Shown one piece after another: positions 18,053-27,073 of a DNA stretch of 64,000 nt (positions within the stretch are counted from its first letter, which is position 1; every line of letters begins with the position of its first letter). Below the pieces are notes generated by a model, which saw nothing but the letters and a program-made list of their open reading frames with translations, was not told where the DNA came from and searched no databases. The stretch is from the NCBI GenBank assembly GCA_018828125.1, contig JAHJWB010000019.1, positions 242,582 to 306,581 of the forward strand. The letters run 5' to 3'. A program made the translations under genes and the position numbers. The stretch comes from Gammaproteobacteria bacterium. GTDB taxonomy: Bacteria > Pseudomonadota > Gammaproteobacteria > Burkholderiales > Burkholderiaceae_C.

Positions 18053-18087
18053 GGTTTCGCATTGCTGCGAAAAGTTCAACCGCCGAA

Positions 18088-19866
18088 TTAACGGCCGTAA
18101 CGGTGACCCCAGGTCAGACCGAACGTCGAAGCGAAGCCTTGGCCTGCGGAGTCGTTCTTCATCTTGATGAAGGCGTCGCCCAGGATTGGCAGACCACCGG
18201 TGAAGGTGTTGGTGTTAGCAACACCCACGAAGGCGTTGGTCGTGGTGACCAGTGTCCAGCCGTTGGTGTAAGGCGACGTCGTGGTCGTAGCAGTCAGGTC
18301 AGAGCTGGAGCTCAGAACCTTGCCAGTCGACAGCGACAACACGCTGGTTTCGCCGCAGAAAGCCAATTGACCGGCCACTGCTGGCGAGAAGATTGGCGCG
18401 TTGCCAGTGGTGGTTTCTTCACGGTCGAAGAAGCGGATGCCGTCTGCGTTCACGCAGATGTTGCCACGTGCGTCCACCGACGTGTTGGCGGGGTGGAACC
18501 ACTCGTCAGCCAGACCCGTCAGGGCAGGCGTACCAGGAGCAGTAGCAACAACGCTCAGGTCGGAGTACAGACGGTAGTTGTTGGCGCCAGTGGTCGCAGC
18601 CTTGTAGTTAGCAGCAACGCTGTAACGACGGGTAGGCATGGAGAACACCCAGTCGGTCTGAGCCGAGATGCCTGCATCCAGAGCGTACTGGTTGGACACC
18701 GACGTGCGCGACAGAGCGGCAGTCAGAGCAACAGCTTGCACCTTAGGCAGGTTGGCATCGCCAGCAGCACCAGCAGGAGCGGAACCTGGCAGGTAAGGCG
18801 TCGACATGTCAGGCAGGTCGATGAACAGAGGCGTCACGACTGGACCAACAACAGCAGCCTTGGCTTGGTCGTGAACGTTCACGCGCAGCAGAGGATCGGC
18901 CGTGTAGGTGTCAGCACCCTTGTTGGTGCCACCGAAGAACGCTGCAGAGCCAGCATCCGTTTGTGGGAAGTGCACATAGTTGGCAGCGCCACCAGCGCCA
19001 CCAGCAGCCACGCGCGCTTCGATAGCGGTTGCAGCGCCAGAGAAGGCAGTGGTTTGAGCCAGGTTCAGGATGTACCAGTCAGCCGACAGGCCAGTGGTAG
19101 CACCACCGAAACCGACGGAAGAAGCGTGGACACCGGTGGTGTAGCTAGTCAGAGCGATTTCGTCCAGCAGCGAACGCGAAGCGGAACCTGCGACCGAGCA
19201 AGGAGCCACGCCAGCAACGTGCTTGGTAGCCGTGTACAGGATGGAGTTGGCAGTGCCTGCGGCACCACCAACAACGCCACCAGCGGGAGTCGTAGCGGTG
19301 TACAGCTTGACGGAAGGAATGTCAGCCATGTTGAAGATTTCAACGTAGCCTTCACGGGTACCGTTCACGTTAGCAGTCGTGTTCAGACGTGCCGTAGCGA
19401 AAGCAGTGCCGGTAGCAGGAATTGCTGGAACCGTGCAAGTCTTGTCGTTGGAGTACAGCGTAGCGGCGCCATCAGCACCTTGCAGAACTGCACCAGTCCA
19501 CACGTCACCAGGCGACATGAAAATCTGGAAATCCTTGACGTCGTCCGAGTTAGCAGCGCCGCGGAAGCGGATCTTCACAGCCTTACCGTTGGCACGGTCG
19601 GTGTTGCTCAGGTGAATCACGGACATGTTGCCGTTTTGAGCCGTGTAGTAAGGAACCACCAGCATGTGACCCACGTTGTTGGAATTCACTTCCAACACAG
19701 TTGCGGATGCAGCCACGTTGCCAACAACGCCTGGCTCAGCAGCCACGTTCGTGCCGAGCACAGCGCCCGTAGCAGCATTAGCAGGCGCGAACACGTCTGC
19801 CTGGGCCACACCGGCAAAGCTACCAACCATGGCAGCAATGCTCAGTGCCAATACATTCTTTTTCAT
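18088..19866 (-). CDS. Large exported surface protein, probably very highly expressed
   Basis: The product is 592 residues. A classic signal peptide (MKKNVLALSIAAMVGSFAGVAQA, cleavage after about residue 23) is followed by a long Ala/Gly/Thr/Val-rich, beta-rich chain. Its N-terminal part has VGHMLVVPYYTAQNGN and VKIRFRGAANSDDVKDF; it ends in FGLTWGHRYGR. I recall this as a conserved comamonad cell-surface protein family without a known function. Codons are strikingly restricted compared with neighbours, the mark of high expression. It has its own AAGTTG-like leader with a GGAG ribosome site, an extended -10 and a strong terminator. It could be an S-layer-like coat, an outer-membrane protein or a type II substrate. 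Confidence 0.75.
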   Translation of the reverse strand: MKKNVLALSIAAMVGSFAGVAQADVFAPANAATGAVLGTNVAAEPGVVGNVAASATVLEVNSNNVGHMLVVPYYTAQNGNMSVIHLSNTDRANGKAVKIRFRGAANSDDVKDFQIFMSPGDVWTGAVLQGADGAATLYSNDKTCTVPAIPATGTAFATARLNTTANVNGTREGYVEIFNMADIPSVKLYTATTPAGGVVGGAAGTANSILYTATKHVAGVAPCSVAGSASRSLLDEIALTSYTTGVHASSVGFGGATTGLSADWYILNLAQTTAFSGAATAIEARVAAGGAGGAANYVHFPQTDAGSAAFFGGTNKGADTYTADPLLRVNVHDQAKAAVVGPVVTPLFIDLPDMSTPYLPGSAPAGAAGDANLPKVQAVALTAALSRTSVSNQYALDAGISAQTDWVFSMPTRRYSVAANYKAATTGANNYRLYSDLSVVATAPGTPALTGLADEWFHPANTSVDARGNICVNADGIRFFDREETTTGNAPIFSPAVAGQLAFCGETSVLSLSTGKVLSSSSDLTATTTTSPYTNGWTLVTTTNAFVGVANTNTFTGGLPILGDAFIKMKNDSAGQGFASTFGLTWGHRYGR

Positions 19867-19922
19867 GCTTTAACTCCAGTTAAAAAAATAAGCGCAACTA
19901 CCACGATTGATTACGCATGGGG

Positions 19923-19928
19923 ATCCTA
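19923..19928 (-). promoter_or_regulatory. Extended -10 promoter candidate of the surface-protein gene
   Basis: On the minus strand TGCTAGGAT is an extended -10 about 57 bases upstream of the start codon, giving a short leader that ends in AACTGGAGTTAAAGC before the ATG. A good -35 is lacking, which an extended -10 can tolerate. The region just upstream is A/T-rich (TTTTTAAAAA). Confidence 0.4.
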
Positions 19929-20126
19929 GCACAGCCTTTTTAAAAAGCTACCCAGGGCCCAGTCCTTCGCTCAATCAGTTGCTCCAACACAACAAAACCC
20001 TGTCTGCCAGTGTTTGACGCCGCGCCGAAAGCAATCGCGAACCTTGAATATACCCAAACTCGGCCTCCAGCAGAGGAAAACAAAACTCCGTCCACCAAAG
20101 TGTTGCTATTCGGCCAAGTACTCAGA

Positions 20127-20531
20127 TCAGGGCGCCTGAAACCGCCACCACTGCCCCTCCTCCAACACCCAAGTGTCGTCCAGGTACGCGGTAACCAAAG
20201 GCAAGTTCAAGCCAGGCACCAAGGGCTTGGCAGTCAAGCTGATGCTGGCGGTGCAACGCTCTTGCGACTCGCAGCTAACCTTGGCAACTCCCGCCTCTTT
20301 AACGTTAGCGCCTGCTCCGTGCTGCCGAATGAAAGCTTGTTCACTGTTCAGGTTGCGATAGGCGGGCGCCAGCAGGGAATATGCTGTCTTGGCATCTGCA
20401 GAGGCGCGTGCTTTCCAGTAAGTGGCGGCGCGCGCTTCTACTTGTTGCTCGGGCGTTTGATTGCCCATTGTGGCGCATCCCGCCAGAGCCGAAAACGCGA
20501 CGGCGGCGGCACCCCATTGAAAAATCGTCAT
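20127..20531 (-). CDS. Small lipoprotein, function unknown
   Basis: The product is 134 residues. The signal ends in a clear lipobox, FSALAGC, so the mature protein should be lipidated at Cys19. The rest reads like an NTF2-type fold, with a helix EQQVEARAATYWKARASADAKTAYSLL followed by strands ending in DDTWVLEEGQWWRF. One Cys pair (CESQERC) could form a disulfide. It lies 79 bases downstream of gspD on the same strand, so it may be the last gene of the secretion operon. A pilotin-like role is conceivable, but no pilotin signature is visible. Confidence 0.75.
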   Translation of the reverse strand: MTIFQWGAAAVAFSALAGCATMGNQTPEQQVEARAATYWKARASADAKTAYSLLAPAYRNLNSEQAFIRQHGAGANVKEAGVAKVSCESQERCTASISLTAKPLVPGLNLPLVTAYLDDTWVLEEGQWWRFQAP

Positions 20532-20610
20532 AAGTAAAAACTCCTGCTAAAAACACTTAGATTGAGCGATGCGCTCTCATACAAAGGCAAGTCGGCGTTG
20601 CGATGCAAAT

Positions 20611-23004
20611 TCACTGGGTCGGCACGGGTGCACCGATCGGTGTAGCTGGGTTGCCCTTTGTGGGCACATCCGGCTGTACTTGAATTACTTTGAGGCCCTT
20701 GAGGCGGTCTCGCAGATCTTCACTCACCTCCCGAATGTCAACGTCCGAGCGCACAACACGCGGGGTAATGATGACGAGCAACTCCGTTCGGTTCCCGTTG
20801 GTTGTGTTGGTCCCAAACAGATTTCCTACAAGTGGAATGTCCTGCAGCAGGGGAACGCCGGTCTTGCCGGTGGTTGTGTTGTCTTTGATGAGTCCGCCCA
20901 GAACAATCGATTCGCCGGACCTTACAGCCACCTTGCTGCTGATTTGTCGCTGCAGAAAGGCCCTTTGGCCGCTTGCGTCATCGACCTCGCCCACGTCAGT
21001 CACCGACTGATCGATCTGCATGGCGACAATGTTGCCAGCGTTCACCGATGGGGTTACGGACAGATTCACCCCCGTGTCCTTGTACTGAATAGTGCTGGTA
21101 GTCACGTTAGCGTTGTCAACGAATGCGGTCGTACTGGTCCGTACCGGCGTCTGATTCCCTACAGCGATATTGGCCGAATGGTTGTCCAACACCATAAGGG
21201 ACGGGTTAGAAATCATCTTCACAAGCGATTTGGTTGCCAATGCGTTGAGGACCGCCTTGAGCGTACCGGCCGAGTTGCTTAACGAATAAGTGAAGCCTTG
21301 AGCAATTGTTCCAAGCGCACCGTCGCCGAGCCCACTGATACGCCCCTGTCCCGTGTAGCCATTGGAGCGCCCGTCACTGAATGCCCATTGGAGTCCATAC
21401 TTCAGGTCATCCGTAAGAGTGACCTCAACAATGCTGGCCTCGATAAGAACCTGCGTCAAAGGCAGATCCAGCCGCTTGAGAGCCGATTCTATTTTGGTGT
21501 ACTCCGACCGAGTCCCCCACACCAATACCGAGTTGTTCAACTCGTCCGCCATGATGCGGATACTACCGATACTGGTGGCGCTTGCGGCTTGTTGTGCACC
21601 GCCAGTCTGGTTGCCGCGATTGCTTTGGTTGTTCAGGCCCATACTCTGCGTCCCGGTCCTGTTACCAAACGCGCTCCCCGCCACACCGCCAGAGCCAGAG
21701 AAGGCACTGCTAGTGCCTAAGCCACCGCCACCAATGCCGGACTGCCCGAAAGAGTTTCCGGTCGTCGTGGACAGGCCCGGAGCCACACCGCTGTTGGCTG
21801 TACCCCCCGCTGCTGCCCCTTGCCCACCAAAGATACCGCCAAGCACGCTCGCCAAATGGCGCGCGTTGACGTTTTGCACTTGGTAGATGTGAAGCTGAGG
21901 CTCGCCCCCGTTGTCACTGGGCTGATCAAGGCGCTCGATCCATCGCCGCGCCTCTTCCAGGTAGGCGGCCCGTGGAGTAACCACCAAAATGCTGTTGATG
22001 CGCTCGATGGGCATGATGCGCAGTGCCCCGAACAACGGGTTCGCCTCTCCCAACGCCGCCTGAGTTGTAGCACCGCCAGCTTGCGCCCGGCTCGCAGCAC
22101 TCGCTGCAGCGCCCTGTGTCGTTGTAGCTGCCCCCACTGCCGGAGCAGCCCCACCACCGCTGACCAGCCTGAGAGCAGCCTCGATCTCCTTGACCGTGGA
22201 GTGTTTAAGCGGGAATACCCCCACGGACATGCCTTTGAGCAAGTCAACGTCGAAGGTGTTCACCAATTCCAGCCAGCCTTCTGCCTGGGTGCGGGTTCCG
22301 TTCATCACCAACAGATTGCGCACGGTGTCTACACGGACAATGGCGTCCTGCGACACCATGGGCCGAAGAATGGAGGCCATTTCTCCGGCACCAATGTATT
22401 TGAGTGGAATAACGATTGCGCCGTAGCCAGGCGCCAAAGGCCCACGCGGGCTGGCCTGCCGTACGTCAGAACCAATATTGCGCAGCATGTCGGCGCGGCC
22501 CACGTGGTAGGTGCCACGGGCATCGCGAGCCAACGCCAATCCGTTGGCCTGAAGCGCGCTTTCGAGCAAAAACACTGCTTGGTCTGGTGGGATGGCTGTG
22601 CGGCTCGCCAAAGTCACTGTGCCCGCAATAGGAGGGTGCAACACATAGGGCACGCCCATAATGTCGCCAAGGACGGTGCGCACCACATCAGCCACAGGAG
22701 CATCTTCAAAGCTGAAGGTCAACGGCGCCCCCGAAGGCACGACCACGGGCCGAGCAGGCGCAATGACCTGATCGTTGCCCTGGATGATGCGTGGCTTGTT
22801 CACAGCATCCTGCGAGTTCGCGTCGCTTGCCGGTACTGGCGCAGCAACAGCAGCCGCTGCGCCGGGAGAGCCGGACAAGGTTCCAGACGCCTTCACAGCA
22901 GGGGATGTTGCGCCATCGGGACCGACCTGCGCCCATGAAGCGGCGCTTAGACCCTGCAAAGCAGTCCAAGCGAGCAAAGAGTAGCCGAAGCGAGAGAAAT
23001 TCAT
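20611..23004 (-). CDS. gspD: Type II secretion outer-membrane secretin GspD (XpsD)
   Basis: The product is 797 residues with a signal peptide ending near AASWAQ. N0 domain: about 80-150 (LTFSFEDAPVADVVRTVLGDI). N1-N3 repeats follow (IIPLKYIGAGEMASIL-like, VGVFPLKHSTVKEIEAAL, HIYQVQNVNARHLASVLGGIFG). The secretin domain has VLIEASIVEVTLTDDL and ends in VPLLQDIPLVGNLFGTN and TELLVIITPRVV. N2/N3 are interrupted by two low-complexity Ala/Gly/Ser/Asn-rich insertions, near 285-315 and 395-480. No lipobox is seen. It is the last gene of the E-F-G-H-I-J-K-L-M-N-D run and forms the outer-membrane pore. Confidence 0.95.
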   Translation of the reverse strand: MNFSRFGYSLLAWTALQGLSAASWAQVGPDGATSPAVKASGTLSGSPGAAAAVAAPVPASDANSQDAVNKPRIIQGNDQVIAPARPVVVPSGAPLTFSFEDAPVADVVRTVLGDIMGVPYVLHPPIAGTVTLASRTAIPPDQAVFLLESALQANGLALARDARGTYHVGRADMLRNIGSDVRQASPRGPLAPGYGAIVIPLKYIGAGEMASILRPMVSQDAIVRVDTVRNLLVMNGTRTQAEGWLELVNTFDVDLLKGMSVGVFPLKHSTVKEIEAALRLVSGGGAAPAVGAATTTQGAAASAASRAQAGGATTQAALGEANPLFGALRIMPIERINSILVVTPRAAYLEEARRWIERLDQPSDNGGEPQLHIYQVQNVNARHLASVLGGIFGGQGAAAGGTANSGVAPGLSTTTGNSFGQSGIGGGGLGTSSAFSGSGGVAGSAFGNRTGTQSMGLNNQSNRGNQTGGAQQAASATSIGSIRIMADELNNSVLVWGTRSEYTKIESALKRLDLPLTQVLIEASIVEVTLTDDLKYGLQWAFSDGRSNGYTGQGRISGLGDGALGTIAQGFTYSLSNSAGTLKAVLNALATKSLVKMISNPSLMVLDNHSANIAVGNQTPVRTSTTAFVDNANVTTSTIQYKDTGVNLSVTPSVNAGNIVAMQIDQSVTDVGEVDDASGQRAFLQRQISSKVAVRSGESIVLGGLIKDNTTTGKTGVPLLQDIPLVGNLFGTNTTNGNRTELLVIITPRVVRSDVDIREVSEDLRDRLKGLKVIQVQPDVPTKGNPATPIGAPVPTQ

Positions 23005-23054
23005 TTTTTGAAAAGCCTACGATTAGTTCTGCATTGACTGGGGGATCTTGCCTG

Positions 23055-23696
23055 TCAGGGCCCGAAGCGCGGGGGTGCCGGGCGTGGAGCCGGCGCTGGC
23101 GCTGGAACCGCTGCAGATCCCGTATCAGTGTTTCTGTTGACTGTGTTGCGGCCATCATCCTGCCGCGGGATAGCCGAGGGCGTTGGCGGCGGCGGGGCAA
23201 CGCCACTGAACTTGCTCACATCTGCACGCTGCATAGTCAGTGCTTGCGACTGATCGCCGCGCACAAAGATGACCTGCCGATCAGCGAAACTTTTCAGGGT
23301 CCATCCCTCAACGCTTTGGTTCTGCTGAACGCGACGCTGTTTACCGTTGATCAGCACAATCGCGTATCCCACGCCATTCCCTGTCACGATGCCCGTCAAA
23401 CGCGCGCCGCTGAGGTGGTCTGGCGGTGGCGGTGGCTGCTCTGGTGGGGGGGGTGGCGGTGGCCTGCGCGTCAAGGAGAACAAGGGCCGCTCGAGCATGG
23501 CCAAAAAGCGACTGGCGTCAACCGCTTTATCTGGCATCAACGGAGTTACCAGACTGCTGAGGTCAGCAGGCAGCGGCGCTGGTTCTTGCCAGCGAACATC
23601 ACGCGGCGTTCCGTCAGGCTGGACCCACATCAGAGCAAGCCCAAACAACAGCGCCAGATTCAAAACAGACAGCACGCCTAAAGCACGAATTTTCAT
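23055..23696 (-). CDS. GspC-like inner-membrane protein without PDZ domain (XpsN type)
   Basis: The product is 213 residues. There is one N-terminal membrane segment (about 5-24, VLSVLNLALLFGLALMWVQP), a Pro-rich hinge (RRPPPPPPPEQPPPPP), then a small beta domain. The beta domain (LTGIVTGNGVGYAIVLINGKQ, then VQQNQSVEGWTLKSFADRQVIFV) matches the homology region of GspC, which contacts the secretin N0 domain. The tail is Pro/Ala-rich and probably disordered, and there is no PDZ or coiled coil. In Xanthomonas the equivalent gene between M and D is xpsN. Its start overlaps the M-type gene stop by ATGA, so coupling is likely. Confidence 0.78.
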   Translation of the reverse strand: MKIRALGVLSVLNLALLFGLALMWVQPDGTPRDVRWQEPAPLPADLSSLVTPLMPDKAVDASRFLAMLERPLFSLTRRPPPPPPPEQPPPPPDHLSGARLTGIVTGNGVGYAIVLINGKQRRVQQNQSVEGWTLKSFADRQVIFVRGDQSQALTMQRADVSKFSGVAPPPPTPSAIPRQDDGRNTVNRNTDTGSAAVPAPAPAPRPAPPRFGP

Positions 23697-24256
23697 GTTC
23701 GGTCTTTCAGCACGCTCAGTGAAAACTGCGTCGTCAGTCGCAGGGGTGCTTTCGGGTTACCCGTGGTAAGACCCCCTATCAGCTGAATTTGGAGCGCGTC
23801 GATGATGATGACCGGCGTCTGACTACCCAGAACAGTCAGCACGCCCTGGAGCGCAAGCAGTTCGCCATCCGCCTGCACTTTGAGCGCAATACGGTCATAG
23901 CCTTTTTCATCTTTAGGTGGCAACACCTGACTGCTGCTGATTTGCAGCCCCGCTGCAGCAAAAATCTCACGCACATGCTGCTGAGCAGCATTGCCCGCCT
24001 GACTCACGTCCATGCTGGCCGGGTAAACATATTTCGTCTGCGCTTGCAGAACACGCTGGCGCGCTTGGTCGAGTTCGGCCTTTTGCCGCTCCAGCCCCAT
24101 CAGACGCGCGAAACGAGGCTCCAGCTGAGACATCAAGTCTTTGGCCCACTGATGCTTGTTGTAAACATAGGCCCCACCAAACGCTAAAGGCACCATTGCC
24201 AGCAGCATGGAAAAAACAACGAGAACGGCATCCTTAGAAAGACGAAAAGGCTTCAT
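23693..24256 (-). CDS. gspM: GspM/PilO-like inner-membrane protein of the type II system
   Basis: The product is 187 residues. A single N-terminal membrane helix (about 10-30, VLVVFSMLLAMVPLAFGGAYVY) is followed by a coiled-coil segment (LMGLERQKAELDQARQRVLQAQTKYV). A ferredoxin-like domain (ISSSQVLPPKDEKGYDRIALKVQADGELLALQGVL) follows, as in GspM and PilO. With GspL it forms the inner-membrane platform linking the ATPase to the pseudopilus. ATGA overlaps join it to both neighbours. The family is identified by layout and context more than by conserved residues. Confidence 0.8.
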   Translation of the reverse strand: MKPFRLSKDAVLVVFSMLLAMVPLAFGGAYVYNKHQWAKDLMSQLEPRFARLMGLERQKAELDQARQRVLQAQTKYVYPASMDVSQAGNAAQQHVREIFAAAGLQISSSQVLPPKDEKGYDRIALKVQADGELLALQGVLTVLGSQTPVIIIDALQIQLIGGLTTGNPKAPLRLTTQFSLSVLKDRT

Positions 24257-25428
24257 CGACGAGCCCCCGACGCGGATGCAGCAGGCAGGGCGGGTGCGGC
24301 AGATGCCGAGGCCAAAGCAGCTACAGATTCAGCCGCGGCCGCTTGTGCGGTTGGGTTGCGGTCTTGACCCGAGACGCCGAAGACCTTGAAATCCACCATG
24401 AATTCAATGCTGAAGCTTTCTTTGGCGGAGTTGCTGAGACGAGTCGCTGCAACTGGAGCCTTCACGTCACGAAAGCCCGGTTGCTCACCCAGCTTTTGCA
24501 TGAGAGAGGCAGTGTCGGTGGTGAGTCCGCTCAGGGACACCTTGGCCCCCGTCAGATTCAAGGCTTGAATAGCTGCATCATCTGGCAAAACTTGCGTGAG
24601 GGTGTCGATAACGCGTAAAGGGTCAATTCGCTCGCCCAACACTTCCGACAAGGCGTTCAATTTGACGGATGCCTGCACCAAGTGTTCCCGATCACGAACC
24701 ACAGGGGCAGTGCGGCGTACTGCCTCTTCGTAAGCAGCGGCAGCCTGCAAGGCTTGCATTCGCAATTTCAGCGTAGGAGTCAAGGCAACTACAACCAGCA
24801 ATGCAAGCGCACTTAAAACGAGGGCATACCCCAACATGCGCATGCGCCGTATTACTTGCTGACGACGATCCAAACCCCAACCTGGCAAAGAAACATACCG
24901 TTGCGGTGCGATGGCTACCCAGACTTCCGGAATGCTCAAAACGGTGGGATGCTTTTGGCGCCAGCCATTTATGTATTGCTCAACCTGGCCGCGCGACGCG
25001 AGGACAAGCGCGAAGCGTGGCCCTCCCGCCGGATCTTCGGGCAAGCGTTCCCCAGCCCAAATCAGATCTTCCACAGAGAAGGGGCTAAAAGTGCGCGCTT
25101 GCAATGCAAGAGCATTGTCAATATCAGCGCTGCTCATCGCGGCGGGTAGTCGCACTGTACGGCACAGCACCATATCTGCAGGCAGCTCTAACGATACGAA
25201 CCCACCTCGCTTACGCGCACCAATGCGAACCGGCACCGTCTGAAATGAACGATCACCATAACGATAGGACTGACTGCCATCGGCGTGCAGCACATGAACA
25301 GGCAATGATGGCGTTAACCAAGAGAAAAGAGGCCAATTTTGAGCTTGCGCCCAAGCCTTGCGGGTATCTCGCACCAGAGCGCTCAGGTCAACCCCAAGGA
25401 AACGGGCCTCGGAAGAAAAAGCAGGCAT
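24253..25428 (-). CDS. gspL: GspL-like assembly platform protein (PilM/PilN type)
   Basis: The product is 391 residues from MPAFSSEARF, 14 bases after the gspK stop; an earlier in-frame start would overlap gspK. The cytoplasmic half has an actin-like PilM/GspL character (FLGVDLSALVRDTRKAW, RTVRLPAAMSSADIDNALALQARTFSPF, then FALVLASRGQVEQYI). A membrane segment near 215-235 (GYALVLSALALLVVVALTP) precedes a periplasmic PilN-like coiled coil and ferredoxin-type domain (ILPDDAAIQALNLTGAKVSLSGL). It recruits the GspE ATPase to the membrane complex. The C-terminus is Ala/Ser-rich and disordered. Confidence 0.85.
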   Translation of the reverse strand: MPAFSSEARFLGVDLSALVRDTRKAWAQAQNWPLFSWLTPSLPVHVLHADGSQSYRYGDRSFQTVPVRIGARKRGGFVSLELPADMVLCRTVRLPAAMSSADIDNALALQARTFSPFSVEDLIWAGERLPEDPAGGPRFALVLASRGQVEQYINGWRQKHPTVLSIPEVWVAIAPQRYVSLPGWGLDRRQQVIRRMRMLGYALVLSALALLVVVALTPTLKLRMQALQAAAAYEEAVRRTAPVVRDREHLVQASVKLNALSEVLGERIDPLRVIDTLTQVLPDDAAIQALNLTGAKVSLSGLTTDTASLMQKLGEQPGFRDVKAPVAATRLSNSAKESFSIEFMVDFKVFGVSGQDRNPTAQAAAAESVAALASASAAPALPAASASGARR

Positions 25429-25442
25429 GTAAGTGTCAATAT

Positions 25443-26357
25443 TCAGTTCACAGGGGTCGTGAGCTGTATGCTGGAGGATGTGCGGTAGGTGGACCACGGC
25501 GTGCCGTCAGGGGCAGGCGCCATGACATCGACGCTGCGAGACACATGAACAGATTTGCCTGCATCGACAGGCACCACGGCAGTTATCTTGAGGCGATTTG
25601 AAGATGAATTGTCTGTGAGAGAAGTGTCCAATCCAGACATATCAATTCCAACATCCCCGCTCAGTCGCTTGGCATGGATCATTTCAGCTGTGCGGACATC
25701 GCCATTGGCCAGCACCAATAGTACGGGCGGAGGGGCCGCTTTCGCGTTTACCCTGCTGGAACCACGCCCCTCCAGCGTCACAAGAGAAACCAGTCTAGCA
25801 TACAGGTCATAGGTCACACCGGGCACTTTCAGCAGGTCTTCCTCCGCCTCAAAACGCATCACACTACCCCTGCTATCACGTTGTTGCCGAGTATCAATAA
25901 TGGTTTGTGCAAGGGCCGCCGCATGCTCAGGCGCCAACTCTCCAGCGACGGTCAACAGGCGTGACAGCAGTGGAAGATCCGCCTGATTCAGATCAATAAG
26001 GCCGGTGAGAGGAGTAATTTGCGCCACCACCGTCTGGCCTGAGTAAGCTACGTTCAGCTGACTCCACTGATCGGGAACGCGTTCTGCCGCACGGACTTTT
26101 TGCAGCACCAGTTGCACCACCGCATCTCCCACCGCCTGGGCCGCAACCATATCTCGTTTGCCGGACAAGGTTCGAGCTTCCTGACGAATGCTAGTGGAAA
26201 GACTTGCGACCATGATGCTCAATGCAGCCACCAGCCAGAGCACGGCAATCAAAGCCATTCCTCGAATGCCACCTGATCGACTCGATGGGCGCATAAAGTT
26301 CGGCCGCCCACGCGAAGCCTGCCGGACTTGCACAGTAGTTACAGGAATGCTCCTCAT
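25443..26357 (-). CDS. gspK: Type II secretion minor pseudopilin GspK
   Basis: The product is 304 residues. A basic leader and the hydrophobic helix GMALIAVLWLVAALSIMVASLSTSIR (about 33-58) form a prepilin-like N-terminus. As usual for GspK the Glu at position +5 is missing. The large globular insert characteristic of GspK follows, with LIDLNQADLPLLSRLL and FEAEEDLLKVPGVTYDLYARL (helix-hairpin-like). It caps the pseudopilus tip together with GspI and GspJ. Its start overlaps the gspJ stop by ATGA. Length and motif placement are normal. Confidence 0.93.
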   Translation of the reverse strand: MRSIPVTTVQVRQASRGRPNFMRPSSRSGGIRGMALIAVLWLVAALSIMVASLSTSIRQEARTLSGKRDMVAAQAVGDAVVQLVLQKVRAAERVPDQWSQLNVAYSGQTVVAQITPLTGLIDLNQADLPLLSRLLTVAGELAPEHAAALAQTIIDTRQQRDSRGSVMRFEAEEDLLKVPGVTYDLYARLVSLVTLEGRGSSRVNAKAAPPPVLLVLANGDVRTAEMIHAKRLSGDVGIDMSGLDTSLTDNSSSNRLKITAVVPVDAGKSVHVSRSVDVMAPAPDGTPWSTYRTSSSIQLTTPVN

Positions 26358-27073
26358 CGTATATCCCCCCCAAACACCGCACCACGCGCACGAGGGTCGC
26401 TGGCGGCGAGAGGGCGCATCGCAATGATGAAGTCCGGCAATGGGCCACGGGCAGTGTGCAAAATAAGCCGTATACGTTGAGGCACCTGATCAGGCAAATT
26501 CCAACGCGATGCCCAGACCGACGGCTCTGGGCGGGCATCTTGGTACCTTATCTGCAGTTCGCTCACTCCGCTGAGCAAAACGTGGGTAGTTGCTTGGGAC
26601 CAGTCTGGCTCAGTAGTGACACCATTCCACGGCAAATACTGCAGCAATAAGGCAGGCTCCCCTTGCTCATCCGTCGCCTGCTTGAGCCGCATAAGGGTGC
26701 GCCCACCGGTTGCGTACCCCGCAGGCATGACGCCGAGCCACATCACTTGTGATTCCTCGCCCTCAAAAAAATACTGGTTTGCGCCCTCCCTCAATGGAGG
26801 CGGTCGCCTCTGCAGGGATATACGACTCAGCGTGGATTGGAGGAATCCAGAGACAATTCGCAGATCATCGGTGCGCACAAGCGCTTCATCTACACGCTCG
26901 CTCGTTTGCGACGTTGTTTGCAGGGCGGAGGCCATCGCTAGCACCAGCAGCGACATGAGCGACATGACCACCAACAATTCCAGCAAAGTAAAACCCAAGG
27001 ATCGAAGCCTCGGTGCATTCAAAGAGCTTGAGACCATTTGAGATGCCGACAATCCGCAAAAATTTTGCATCAC
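26354..27073 (-). CDS. gspJ: Type II secretion minor pseudopilin GspJ
   Basis: The product is 239 residues; the start is ambiguous because several Met codons precede the prepilin motif. The processing site is RSLG|FTLLELLVVMSLMSLLVLAMA in part, with the conserved Glu at +5. A GspJ-type beta-rich body follows, including YFFEGEESQVMWLGVMPAGYATGG and LLLQYLPWNG. It assembles with GspI and GspK at the pseudopilus tip in the periplasm. ATGA overlaps couple it to gspI upstream and gspK downstream. The prepilin peptidase needed for processing is not encoded in this window. Confidence 0.92.
   Translation of the reverse strand: MMQNFCGLSASQMVSSSLNAPRLRSLGFTLLELLVVMSLMSLLVLAMASALQTTSQTSERVDEALVRTDDLRIVSGFLQSTLSRISLQRRPPPLREGANQYFFEGEESQVMWLGVMPAGYATGGRTLMRLKQATDEQGEPALLLQYLPWNGVTTEPDWSQATTHVLLSGVSELQIRYQDARPEPSVWASRWNLPDQVPQRIRLILHTARGPLPDFIIAMRPLAASDPRARGAVFGGDIR

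Noticed and set aside
17998..19929. A 643-codon open frame on the plus strand opposite the surface-protein gene.
   Set aside because: It lies antisense to a gene with a clear signal peptide, promoter-like site and terminator. Its Ser/Arg/Gly/His-rich composition looks like a by-product of the skewed codon choice of the true gene.
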